Below are positions 14,641-21,336 of a stretch of 21,336 nt of DNA, in pieces (within the stretch, counting starts at the first letter, position 1; each line of letters opens with the position of its first letter). The stretch comes from Acidothermaceae bacterium (GTDB taxonomy: Bacteria; Actinomycetota; Actinomycetes; Acidothermales; Acidothermaceae), in NCBI GenBank assembly GCA_025925185.1, contig JAICLV010000025.1, positions 1-21,336 on the forward strand. Direction: 5' to 3'. The notes under the pieces are model-generated. The model was not told the DNA's origin. It searched no databases and saw nothing but the letters and a program-made list of their open reading frames with translations. The translations under genes and the position numbers were made by a program.

Positions 14641-15585
14641 ATGGGGCTGACCATCGGCGTCGACGTCGGCGGCACGAAGGTGCTTGCCGGGGTTGTCGAT
14701 GAGGCAGGCAACGTCCTCGATCGAGCGCGTGACAACACGCCGAAAACCGATCCCGCGGCGATCGCCGAGGTGATCGGCTCGCTCGTGGCAAGCCTGCGCG
14801 AGAAGCACGACGTCGAGGCGGTCGGCATCGGCGCGGCGGGCTTCATCGACCTCGCCCGGGCGAACGTGCTGTTCGCGCCCAACCTGGTGTGGCGCGACGA
14901 GCCGTTGACCGAGCGGGTCTCGAAGCTCATCGACCTGCCGATCGTCGTCGAGAACGACGCGAACTGCCACGCGTGGGCGGAACACCGGTTCGGCGCGGCG
15001 GGCGGCAAGCACGAGATCGTCGCCGCCATCGTCGGCACCGGCATCGGCGGCGGCCTGGTGCTGAATGGCGAGCTCTACCGCGGCGGGTTCGGCATCGCCG
15101 CGGAGTTCGGCCACTTCCGGGTGGTGCCCGGCGGCCGGTTGTGCGGGTGCGGCAACCACGGTTGCTGGGAGCAATACGCGAGCGGCATGGCGCTGGTGCG
15201 CGAGGCGCGCGAGATCGCGACCGCCGCGCCGATCCGTTCCCCGAAACTCCTCGAGTTGTCGGGCGGCGACCCCGCCGCGATCACCGGGCCGCTCGTCACG
15301 CAGGCCGCCCAGGCCGGCGACGAGGGCGCTCTCGAGGCGTTCGCGATCGTCGGCCGCTGGCTCGGCGAGGGCCTGGCCTCGCTCGCGGCGATCCTCGACC
15401 CCGACTGTTTCGTCATCGGCGGCGGCGTCTCCGACGCGGGGCCGCTGCTGCTGGAGCCGGCCGTGGCGGCCTTCGGCGCGTCCCTCACGGGGCGGGCCTA
15501 TCGGCCGCACGCTCCGGTCGTGCTGGCCGAGCTCGGCAGCTCGGCCGGTCTCGTGGGCGCCGCCGACCTGGCGCGCACTCGCTGA
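14641..15585 (+). CDS. glk: ROK-family glucokinase
   Basis: A 314-residue ROK sugar kinase expected to phosphorylate glucose with ATP (or polyphosphate in some relatives). The N-terminal phosphate loop DVGGTKVLAGVV starts near residue 8, and catalytic Asp106 is in VVENDANCH. The GTGIGGGLVLNGELYRGG stretch (132-149) is the central ROK motif, and zinc is bound by His158 together with Cys168, Cys170 and Cys175 in CGCGNHGCWEQ. GGGVSDAG near the C-terminus is the adenosine-binding turn. ATG at 14641 is preceded by GGAG at 8 nt; the frame is open upstream but has no better start. In streptomycetes the equivalent enzyme also mediates carbon catabolite control, which may apply here. Palindromes upstream suggest transcriptional control. 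Length and motifs are fully typical. Confidence 0.95.
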   Translation: MGLTIGVDVGGTKVLAGVVDEAGNVLDRARDNTPKTDPAAIAEVIGSLVASLREKHDVEAVGIGAAGFIDLARANVLFAPNLVWRDEPLTERVSKLIDLPIVVENDANCHAWAEHRFGAAGGKHEIVAAIVGTGIGGGLVLNGELYRGGFGIAAEFGHFRVVPGGRLCGCGNHGCWEQYASGMALVREAREIATAAPIRSPKLLELSGGDPAAITGPLVTQAAQAGDEGALEAFAIVGRWLGEGLASLAAILDPDCFVIGGGVSDAGPLLLEPAVAAFGASLTGRAYRPHAPVVLAELGSSAGLVGAADLARTR

Positions 15586-15695
15586 GTCGGGCTTGTCTTT
15601 CGCCCGGATCGCGCCGATATCGGGGGAGCGGCGCCCGCGCGCGGTTAACCTGGCGGCGCCGACGTGTTCCGGCCGCGCCGGTGAAGGGGTGACAG
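15586..15695 (+). promoter_or_regulatory. Candidate promoter region of tadE
   Basis: TTGTCT (15593-15598) and GATATC (15616-15621) are 17 bp apart and could be -35 and -10 of the tadE-tadG unit; each is only a partial match. A short hairpin, CGGGC (15588-15592) with GCCCG (15602-15606), starts right after the glk stop but has no T-run. The tadE ribosome binding site GAAGGGG ends 6 nt before its ATG. Confidence 0.35.
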
Positions 15696-16265
15696 ATGAC
15701 CGCGCCGACGCGCAGCTTCAGCGCGATCTGGCGCATGCCTCGACTTCGCTCGGACGACGGAGCGGCCGCGGTCGAGTTCGCTTTGGTGCTGCCGATTCTG
15801 GTGCTGATTTTGTTCGGCATCATCGACTACGGCCTGTACTTCAACGCTTCCTTGCAATCCCGGTGGGGAGTTCACGACGCGGCTCGGGCGGCTGCAGTTG
15901 CCCCCGACCAAGGCGGCGACACGACGTGCGCCACCGGCATCGCCGATGCTCCGACTGACATCACCCGGCTGATCTGCGGGGTGCTCGACCAGACCGACAG
16001 CGCCACCGCGAAGAAGTACGTGGCCGTGCATCTGCCCGACGGTTGGCAGGTCGGCAAACGACTCGTCGTGTGCGAACGGCTCGACGTCGCAGGCGTCACC
16101 GGTTACGTGCCGCTGCCCCGAGGGGGACAGACGCGCGACATCGCGGTGCTCACGATCGAGCAGGACACCTCGGATTCGACGTGGACCGACAAGACGACGC
16201 CCGGTCAGGTGTACGAGCAGCCATTGCCGAACGGTGACTTGTGGAGTGATTGGTGCACTCCTTAA
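15696..16265 (+). CDS. tadE: TadE-like pseudopilin
   Basis: A 189-residue TadE family protein, a minor pseudopilin of Tad systems. The sequence has a basic leader, the prepilin-peptidase-like site DDG|AAAVEFALVLPIL (cleavage after Gly22, Glu27 at +5), one hydrophobic helix (about 26-46), and then an exported domain with four cysteines (Cys78, Cys94, Cys126, Cys187) that could form disulfides. ATG at 15696 has AAGGGG at 6 nt. The downstream tadG-like gene starts inside its last codons. It is about 6 kb away from, and opposite in strand to, the main tad operon, yet its prepilin site matches the flp pilins, so the same peptidase and pilus are the likely partners. Confidence 0.9.
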   Translation: MTAPTRSFSAIWRMPRLRSDDGAAAVEFALVLPILVLILFGIIDYGLYFNASLQSRWGVHDAARAAAVAPDQGGDTTCATGIADAPTDITRLICGVLDQTDSATAKKYVAVHLPDGWQVGKRLVVCERLDVAGVTGYVPLPRGGQTRDIAVLTIEQDTSDSTWTDKTTPGQVYEQPLPNGDLWSDWCTP

Positions 16266-17464
16266 TGCGGCGTGACGACGAAGGCGCGATCGCCATCATC
16301 GTCGCGTTGTTCGCCGTCGTGCTCTTTGGGTTCGCCGCGTTGGTGGTCGACGTCGGCAACGCGTCAGACGTGCGAGCGCAAGCCGCAGCGGCGGCCGACG
16401 CCGGGGCGCTCGCTGGCGAGGGCGTGCTCGCCGATTGGGCGAACACGCCGGGCAACACCGCGCCGGACGCGACTCTCGAGCAGGCCGTCGTAGACGCCGT
16501 GAAGGCAGCCGTCGCCGACACGTACTCGGTCAACGACGGCGACTGGTCGACGTGCACCGACACAGTGCCGAGCGGGTTCACCGCGACCGTTGCCAGCCAA
16601 TGCGTGCAATACGAGGTGCGGACCGCCTCCGGGCTCGTGACGGAGTCGTCGGTCCGGGTGCGGATCCCGGAACGGAAGGTGCCGAGCACGTTCGGCGGTA
16701 TTTTCGGCGCGAGTTCAATATCGGTTTCGCCTATCGCGGCGGCGAAAGCTGGTCAAGACCCGGGATCGCCGTGCGCTGCGTGCGATCCGCGGCTCGACGA
16801 CACGAGTGGTCAGCCGGTGTCGCAAGCCACGTTGCCCGACAGCGTGCGGAACTCCCTGCCCGACCCGTCGTCGGTGGTGGCCGCACCAGCGGTCGACCCG
16901 ATTACGGGGTGCCCGACCGGTCCGGGTTTGTTCACCGCCGACGTTAACGTCGTCATGCCCGACAGCGTCACACCCTGCGTGTTGCCCGCCGGGCTCTATG
17001 TGTTCGACAACAGCGCGCTCAAGGTGACCGGCAATCTGCAGGGAACGGGCGTGACATTGGTTTTTTACGGCACAATCAGCGAGCCGCTCGACGTGGACGG
17101 CGCGCTCACGGTCGTCGCGCCCACGGCGAACCCGAATCAGCCTCCGTCGCCGGGCAATCCGATTCCCGGCACGGCCATCGTCATCGACCAGTTCGACACG
17201 TCGATCCATCAATCGCGCAGCTTCGAGCTTGGGCGTGCCTTCGACATCACAGGCAGCGTCTACGCGGTCGACGGCGACGCAATGTGGAAGACGGCCGATG
17301 GCGATTGCCCGGCAAGCGGTGGTTGCCGCATCCAAGACGACGGGGTGACCGAGCGAATTGCTGTCACCTCAACGAGTTTTGGCGACGGCGGGCGCGTCCC
17401 CACGGTCGCCGCGGACCATCCGCCGCAGCTGCCGCCACCGCAGCCCGAGCACCTTAGCGAGTAG
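16253..17464 (+). CDS. TadG-like Tad-associated exported protein
   Basis: A 403-residue protein with the TadG-type N-terminus: RRDDEGAIAIIVALFAVVLF followed by an aliphatic helix (about 10-32) and the VDVGNASDVRAQAAAAADAGALAG stretch, here split by normal variation. TadG of proteobacteria ends in a VWA domain; I see none. Instead the C-terminal half (about 200-370) is beta-rich, with CVLPAGLYVFDN followed by SALKVTGNLQGTGVTLVFYG, a pattern seen in actinobacterial Tad-associated exported proteins and suggestive of a beta-helix. Nine or so cysteines and a Pro-rich tail point to an extracellular location. I prefer GTG 16253 (GTGGAG at a 6-nt spacing, overlapping tadE by 13 nt); ATG 16265 in TAATG is the alternative. 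Minor pseudopilin or pilus-tip function is inferred. Confidence 0.8.
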   Translation: MHSLMRRDDEGAIAIIVALFAVVLFGFAALVVDVGNASDVRAQAAAAADAGALAGEGVLADWANTPGNTAPDATLEQAVVDAVKAAVADTYSVNDGDWSTCTDTVPSGFTATVASQCVQYEVRTASGLVTESSVRVRIPERKVPSTFGGIFGASSISVSPIAAAKAGQDPGSPCAACDPRLDDTSGQPVSQATLPDSVRNSLPDPSSVVAAPAVDPITGCPTGPGLFTADVNVVMPDSVTPCVLPAGLYVFDNSALKVTGNLQGTGVTLVFYGTISEPLDVDGALTVVAPTANPNQPPSPGNPIPGTAIVIDQFDTSIHQSRSFELGRAFDITGSVYAVDGDAMWKTADGDCPASGGCRIQDDGVTERIAVTSTSFGDGGRVPTVAADHPPQLPPPQPEHLSE

Positions 17465-17471
17465 GCCCGCC

Positions 17472-18167
17472 GTGACCGAGCAAGTGCGCCTACTGAGCTA
17501 CAACGTGCGCTCGTTGCGCGACGACAAGCACGCCGTGGCGACCGTCATCAGGGCGTGCGAACCGGACGTCGTCTGCATCCAGGAGGCGCCGCGGTTTTTT
17601 CGCTGGCGCACCAAATGCGCCGAGCTGGCAAGCGAATCGGGCCTGTTTGTCGCCACCGGGGGCCGTACTGCGGCCGCGATGCTGCTGCTCGTGTCGCTGC
17701 GGGTTCGGGTCATCTCGGCGAGGGACATTCTGCTGTCGAGGAAGCGCGGTCTTCACCAACGTGGCATCGCTGCGGCGCGGCTTGAGATCGGAGACGCGCA
17801 GGTCGTCGTCGGCAGCATCCATCTCGACCTCGACGCGGCCGAGCGTCGCCGTCATGTCGACGAAATTCTCTTGCGAGTCAAGGAATTCGGCGGGCCGGTG
17901 GTGCTCGCTGGTGACATCAACGAGGTGCCCGCGCAACCAGCGTGGCAAGTGCTCGCCGCGGCGTATCGCGACGCGTACACGGCCGCGCCGGCGGGCGGGG
18001 AGAACACCTACAGCGCCGTCGACCCGCAGCGTCGCATCGACGGGGTTTTCGTCGACAGCAGCGTCGAGGTTCTCGAGTGCGGCGTGCCCGACGTGCCGGG
18101 GATCGAGCGCGCGAGCGACCACCTGCCGGTGCTTGCGGTGTTGCGGGTGCCGTCCGGCAGCCGCTAG
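17472..18167 (+). CDS. Endonuclease/exonuclease/phosphatase (EEP) family protein
   Basis: A 231-residue metal-dependent phosphoesterase fold protein. Visible catalytic motifs are SYNVR (Asn11), CIQEA (Glu38), GSIHLDLD (His117), LAGDINEVP (Asp148, Asn150), RRIDGVFV (Asp190) and SDHLPVLAVL (Asp216, His217), i.e. the complete EEP set. No signal peptide, so it should be cytoplasmic. The family includes DNA-repair nucleases, sphingomyelinases and inositol phosphatases, and substrate cannot be assigned. The GTG start is 7 nt after the tadG-like stop with no strong ribosome binding site, so it is probably read through from the tadE unit by coupling. Its stop TAG and the stop of the convergent neighbour share the tetranucleotide CTAG (18164-18167). 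Confidence 0.85.
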   Translation: MTEQVRLLSYNVRSLRDDKHAVATVIRACEPDVVCIQEAPRFFRWRTKCAELASESGLFVATGGRTAAAMLLLVSLRVRVISARDILLSRKRGLHQRGIAAARLEIGDAQVVVGSIHLDLDAAERRRHVDEILLRVKEFGGPVVLAGDINEVPAQPAWQVLAAAYRDAYTAAPAGGENTYSAVDPQRRIDGVFVDSSVEVLECGVPDVPGIERASDHLPVLAVLRVPSGSR

Positions 18168-19030
18168 ACGACGGCGCCGTCGTCCGAGTCGTCAGACCCC
18201 CGTTCGGACCGCATGCCGGCCACCAACGCCGCGAAACCACCGACGATCGCCAGCACCCCCAGGGCGATGCCGCCGGGAACGGCGTCGCTGAGCTCCTTGA
18301 CGATGATCACGGCGAAGCCGAAGACGATCGCGAGGATGGCCCACCGTGTCGCAGGCTTCATCTTCGGCGGCTTCGGCGGCGTCGGGGGAACGAAATGCTC
18401 GTCGAGTATCGACAGCGGGTCGTACTCGCCGCTGTAGTCGCCGCCCGGCGAATCCGCGGCGTCCGGGGTCGGCGCGCCGGTCGTCGGCTCGGCCGGCCGG
18501 ACAATGCGGCGCGGCACCACCGGGTTGTCGTCGGGTAGGTCGAGCGGCAACGACTGCTGGCCGTCGATGAAGTCGGCGGGGGCGTCAAGCACGTCTTCGG
18601 CAACCGGCCAGGGCGGCACTCCCGCCTCGCCACTGACCGGCCCTGGGGCGTCGTAGTTCGCGACGAGCTCGGCCCACGCGTCCTCGAACGACGAGCTCGC
18701 CGCGTCGTCGCCGACTGCCGTGTCGCCGGCGGCCGGCGGGTCGGTCGCCGCCTCGTCTGCAGGCAGTGCCGGCAGTGGCGCGGCCTCGGTGTGCTGGCTG
18801 AGCAGCGCGGCGGCCCGGTCGCGATGCTCGCGGTCGACCCACAGCCGGTCGTGCGGACGGTCGGGCAGGTGCACCTCGAGATAGCCCCCGAGGCGGCCGG
18901 TGCTGGGCTCCACGTAGGCGGCGATGCTCTCGCCCCGCAGCACCTCGAGCATCGCCTCTGCCAGCCGCGGGTCAAGATCCGCCAGCGGCAGGTAGTGGCG
19001 GGCGACGAACCCGTTGTCTCGACCTGGCAT
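18164..19030 (-). CDS. DUF2007-like, two-helix membrane protein of unknown function
   Basis: A 288-residue protein. Residues 12-80 resemble the DUF2007 putative signal-transducing fold (LADLDPRLAEAMLEVLRGESIAAYVE, given in part here, then LEVHLPDRPHDRLWVD). A long acidic, Pro/Ala-rich linker (about 85-215) is followed by PPTPPKPPKMKPATRW and two hydrophobic segments (about 224-245 and 250-272), then an acidic tail. The C-terminus should therefore be membrane-inserted as a hairpin with the N-terminal domain in the cytoplasm. The ATG is 3 nt downstream of the esterase stop with AGGA upstream, so they are cotranscribed. Similar hypothetical proteins are common beside glk/plsC/pfk genes in actinobacteria, from memory. 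Function unknown; the DUF2007 match is by eye only. Confidence 0.75.
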   Translation of the reverse strand: MPGRDNGFVARHYLPLADLDPRLAEAMLEVLRGESIAAYVEPSTGRLGGYLEVHLPDRPHDRLWVDREHRDRAAALLSQHTEAAPLPALPADEAATDPPAAGDTAVGDDAASSSFEDAWAELVANYDAPGPVSGEAGVPPWPVAEDVLDAPADFIDGQQSLPLDLPDDNPVVPRRIVRPAEPTTGAPTPDAADSPGGDYSGEYDPLSILDEHFVPPTPPKPPKMKPATRWAILAIVFGFAVIIVKELSDAVPGGIALGVLAIVGGFAALVAGMRSERGSDDSDDGAVV

Positions 19031-19033
19031 ATC

Positions 19034-19822
19034 TCAATCCTGCACGGCGAGCGGCGACTTTGCGGCGTCAGCGGCGTCAGCGGCGAGCCGGCGCATGAAC
19101 TCCAGGCTGCCCTCGAAGATCAGCGGCGCGTCGTTGTCGAGCGTCGCGACGTGGTAGCTGTTGCGCAACACTCGCTCCTCGACGTCCGAGGAGCGCACGT
19201 TGTTCAGCAACAGCACGGTGCTCGCGGGCTCGACGACGTGGTCGACGGCGCTGCGGTAGATCAAAACCGGCTGATCGACGAGCGCCAGACCGGCCCGCGT
19301 GACCTCCCACAACTTGGTGAGCGAGCGCAACGCGCGCAGCGGCGTCCGGTCGTAACCGACCTCGTCGACGCGCGGCCGCACGGTGTCGTTGCCGATGCCG
19401 CTGACCGACGGCACGAACTTCTCCAGCAGTGGGAGCAGCCGCAACGACTTGCGTTCGCTGAGCAACGACGGGTTGACGACGACCAGCCCGGCGACCTGCG
19501 CCCCGCGTGTTTCAGCGAGCCGCAGCGCGAGCGTCGCCCCCATCGACAACCCGCATACGAAGACGTGGTCGCAGCGCGCTCGCAACTCGTCGAATGACGA
19601 CTCGATCGCCGCGTGCCAATCGGTCCAGCGGGTCAGCTGCAGGTCGCGCCAATGCGTTCCGTGCCCGGGCAGGCGCGGGAGCCGCACGGACAGCCCGGCG
19701 GCGGCGAGGAACTCGGCCCACGGCCGCATCGAAGCCGGGGAGCCGGTGAAGCCGTGGCACAGCAAGGCGCCGACCGGTCCGCCGTCGTGGCCGAAAGGCT
19801 GCGCGCCCGGCAGTTCCATCAC
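19034..19822 (-). CDS. Alpha/beta-hydrolase (carboxylesterase / monoacylglycerol lipase-like)
   Basis: A 262-residue hydrolase. The oxyanion-hole strand reads LLCHGFTGSP (20-29), the nucleophile elbow GLSMG has Ser93, and the likely triad partners are Asp194 (YRSAVDHVV) and His224 (NSYHVATLD). This layout matches the small carboxylesterase family of Geobacillus Est30 type, which cleaves short acyl esters; lipid monoacylglycerols are also possible. GTG at 19820-19822 (or ATG at 19817-19819) is preceded by AGGAG at a 5-nt spacing; the frame is open upstream to 19948 through a tandem repeat, but that would leave only 30 bp to the divergent plsC start. Near its 3' end a 9-bp tandem repeat (19062-19086) encodes an ADAADAA tail. 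It shares an operon with the DUF2007-like gene. Confidence 0.87.
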   Translation of the reverse strand: MMELPGAQPFGHDGGPVGALLCHGFTGSPASMRPWAEFLAAAGLSVRLPRLPGHGTHWRDLQLTRWTDWHAAIESSFDELRARCDHVFVCGLSMGATLALRLAETRGAQVAGLVVVNPSLLSERKSLRLLPLLEKFVPSVSGIGNDTVRPRVDEVGYDRTPLRALRSLTKLWEVTRAGLALVDQPVLIYRSAVDHVVEPASTVLLLNNVRSSDVEERVLRNSYHVATLDNDAPLIFEGSLEFMRRLAADAADAAKSPLAVQD

Positions 19823-19978
19823 GCTGACTCCTGACGCGCCATCTTCTGAGGCGGTGCCTTCCGAGGCTGTGTCTTCTGAGGCGGTGTCTTCTGAGGCGGT
19901 GAATCGCACGACCGATGGTCGCATGCCGCCGTCCGGCGCGCGAGCCATCGCGGCCTTCCACGGCGATAGGGTGCTCGG
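19823..19978. promoter_or_regulatory. Divergent intergenic region, esterase / plsC
   Basis: About 156 bases between divergent starts if the short esterase start is right. It contains the four-unit tandem repeat (19842-19901), the esterase ribosome binding site AGGAG (19828-19832), and, at the right end, AGGGTG before the plsC GTG. No clear promoter hexamers were found. Confidence 0.45.
19842..19901. repeat. Four-unit 15-bp tandem repeat
   Basis: Units at 19842-19856, 19872-19886 and 19887-19901 are identical (TCTTCTGAGGCGGTG). The unit at 19857-19871 differs at three positions. Read on the minus strand in the esterase frame it would encode TASED repeated; whether it is translated depends on the esterase start. 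Confidence 0.9.
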
Positions 19979-20716
19979 GTGTTCTACTGGCTGGCGAAAT
20001 GGACGATCGGCACCACGCTGCGGCTGGTGTTCCGGCCGCGCGTCGTCGGGTTGGACAACGTCCCGGCCAAAGGCGGCGCGATCATCGCCAGCAACCACCT
20101 GTCGTTCTCCGACTCCTTCTTCGCGCCGCTGGTGATCCCCGGCCGCAAGGTCACGTTCATGGCCAAGGCCGAGTACTTCAACCGCAAGGGCGTCAAAGGC
20201 TGGTTCAGCCGGGTGTTCTTCAAGAGCATCGGGCAACTGTCCGTCGACCGGTCCGGCGGCAAGGCCAGCGCCGCCGGGCTGCGCACCGGCCTTGAGGTCT
20301 TGCAGTCAGGCGAGCTGCTCGGCATCTATCCCGAGGGCACCCGATCGCCCGACGGTCGCCTGTACCGGGGCCGCACCGGCATCGCCCGGATGGTGCTCGA
20401 CGCTCGGGTCCCGGTCGTGCCGTGCGCGATGGTCAACACCGACCGCTTGCAGCCGCCCGGCCAAGTGGTGCCGAAAATCGTCCGGCCCGAGGTCCGCTTC
20501 GGCAAGCCGCTCGACTTCTCCCGCTACGCCGGCCTCGAGACCGACCGGCTCGTGCTGCGCGCGATCACCGACGAGATCATGTACGAGCTGATGCGGCTGT
20601 CGGGTCAGGAATACGTGGACATCTACGCCACCAAGGCAAAAGAACAGCTCAAGCGCTTCGGAAAGATTGAGAACACCTTCGACGACGAGCCGTCGTCGGC
20701 CGCGAAATCTGCGTGA
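19979..20716 (+). CDS. plsC: 1-acyl-sn-glycerol-3-phosphate acyltransferase (PlsC family)
   Basis: A 245-residue acyltransferase expected to acylate lysophosphatidic acid to phosphatidic acid at the membrane. The catalytic motif NHLSFSD (39-45; His40 and Asp45) fits NHx4D, the substrate-phosphate motif is YPEGTRSPDG (117-126) with Glu119 and Arg122, and VPVVPCAMV (144-152) is the fourth family motif. An N-terminal amphipathic or hydrophobic segment (1-18) may anchor it. GTG at 19979 has AGGGTG upstream. Several actinobacterial paralogues exist, so the acyl acceptor may differ from the classic one. It lies between an esterase and a phosphofructokinase. Length is typical. Confidence 0.92.
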   Translation: MFYWLAKWTIGTTLRLVFRPRVVGLDNVPAKGGAIIASNHLSFSDSFFAPLVIPGRKVTFMAKAEYFNRKGVKGWFSRVFFKSIGQLSVDRSGGKASAAGLRTGLEVLQSGELLGIYPEGTRSPDGRLYRGRTGIARMVLDARVPVVPCAMVNTDRLQPPGQVVPKIVRPEVRFGKPLDFSRYAGLETDRLVLRAITDEIMYELMRLSGQEYVDIYATKAKEQLKRFGKIENTFDDEPSSAAKSA

Positions 20717-20858
20717 CCGGGGCTGGCGCCGGACGTGGGTCGGTGACCTTGGTCCCGACCCGTGGCGCTGCTCGTCCCACTTCGCCGCGACCCGCTTCGG
20801 GATCGACGCCGTCCGGCGCTACGCTTTCCGCTGTTTGTCTACCGGGAGGTTGGAAGCG
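20717..20858 (+). promoter_or_regulatory. Intergenic region plsC-pfk with hairpin
   Basis: Inverted arms GGGTCGG (20737-20743) and CCGACCC (20755-20761) could form a 7-bp stem with an 11-nt loop, a possible terminator for plsC without T-run. TACGCT at 20820-20825 fits a TAnnnT -10 for the phosphofructokinase gene, but no convincing -35 is seen. The ribosome binding site GGGAGG is at 20844-20849. Confidence 0.4.
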
Positions 20859-21336
20859 ATGCGAGTCGGAGTTCTCACTGGTGGCGGTGACGGCCCGGGA
20901 CTCAACGCGGTCATCCGCGCTGTCGTGCGCAAGGGAATTGGGGAGTACGGCTACGAGTTCGTGGGATTCCGCGACGGGTGGCGCGGCCCGATCAACGCTG
21001 AGACGGTGCCGCTCGGCATCCCGCAGGTGCGCGGCATCCTGCCGCGCGGCGGCACGATCCTCGGCTCGTCGAGGACCAACCCGGCGACGATCGAGGGCGG
21101 CTACGAGACGATCGCCGCGAACATGGAGAAGCTCGGCATCGATGCCCTGGTCGCGATCGGCGGCGACGACACGCTCGGTGTCGCGGCCGAACTGCACCGC
21201 CGCGGCGTGCACGTCGTGGGCGTCCCGAAGACCATCGACAACGACCTCGGCGCCACCGACTACACCTTCGGCTTCGACACCGCGGTCAACATCGCGATGG
21301 AGGCAATCGACCGCCTGCACACGACCGCCGACAGTC
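20859..21336 (+). CDS. 6-phosphofructokinase, pyrophosphate-dependent type (partial, 3' end missing)
   Basis: The first 159 residues of a group III phosphofructokinase, cut by the window end. ATG at 20859 follows GGGAGG at a 9-nt spacing. GGGDGPGLNAVIR (8-20) is the phosphoryl-donor loop, with Gly12 where Cys or Ala is usual. RGGTILGSSR (63-72) is the conserved fructose-6-phosphate/loop region, GGDDTLGVA spans 101-109, and PKTIDNDL spans 123-130 with the catalytic Asp127. Asp104 and Lys124 are the two positions known to separate PPi-PFK from ATP-PFK (Gly and Gly in E. coli; Gly and Lys in ATP-using group III enzymes). The sequence therefore suggests the PPi-dependent, reversible enzyme as in Amycolatopsis. 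Donor use is inferred from these residues. Confidence 0.92.
   Translation, partial: MRVGVLTGGGDGPGLNAVIRAVVRKGIGEYGYEFVGFRDGWRGPINAETVPLGIPQVRGILPRGGTILGSSRTNPATIEGGYETIAANMEKLGIDALVAIGGDDTLGVAAELHRRGVHVVGVPKTIDNDLGATDYTFGFDTAVNIAMEAIDRLHTTADS

Noticed and set aside
19823..19948. Longer esterase N-terminus including TASED repeats
   Set aside because: A start at 19948 would leave 30 bp for two divergent promoters, while AGGAG sits ideally before 19822. I cannot exclude it and report the repeat separately.
20737..20761. Strong intrinsic terminator after plsC
   Set aside because: The hairpin is real, but no T-run follows, so I list it only as a possible terminator within the intergenic region.

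Overview
The window is very GC-rich, with GTG starts, short gene gaps and start/stop overlaps. Its gene content is actinobacterial: a ROK glucokinase with a CxCGxxGC zinc motif, a FadD15-like acyl-CoA synthetase, a group III phosphofructokinase, and a Tad pilus locus without a secretin. I cannot name the genus. The order fadD / glk / esterase / plsC / pfk resembles, from memory, a housekeeping neighbourhood in streptomycetes and relatives.

Left part (1-9660, minus strand): a Tad (tight adherence) type IVb pilus locus. In transcription order it reads cpaB (9416-8709), cpaE/tadZ (8687-7488), cpaF/tadA (7462-6071), a tadB fused to a secreted von Willebrand A domain (6057-4018), tadC (4001-3066), a NarL/DegS-type sensor kinase (3050-1320), its LuxR-type response regulator (1345-713), and two small Flp pilins (547-338, 313-116). 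Gaps inside the run are 25 nt or less except before the pilins, where a 165-nt leader contains a long dyad and a stem that can mask the pilin ribosome binding site. The two-component system sits between the pilus machine and its pilin subunits, so it is an obvious candidate regulator of pilin expression. Upstream of cpaB, 9417-9660 is rich in phased direct repeats and dyads.

Middle (9661-13762, minus strand): fadD-like acyl-CoA synthetase, ABC ATPase and ABC-2-like permease, joined by TGATG and GTGA stop/start overlaps. A divergent double zinc-ribbon membrane protein (13969-14502) and glucokinase (14641-15585) follow on the plus strand.

Right part: TadE (15696-16265) and a TadG-like protein (16253-17464) form the detached pseudopilin half of the Tad system. 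An endonuclease/exonuclease/phosphatase protein follows, then a convergent pair (esterase, and a DUF2007-like membrane protein) on the minus strand. The window ends with a PlsC acyltransferase and the 5' part of a phosphofructokinase whose residues fit the pyrophosphate-dependent type. No prepilin peptidase (TadV/CpaA), rRNA, tRNA, CRISPR array or insertion sequence was seen. No gene-free stretch exceeds 300 bases.
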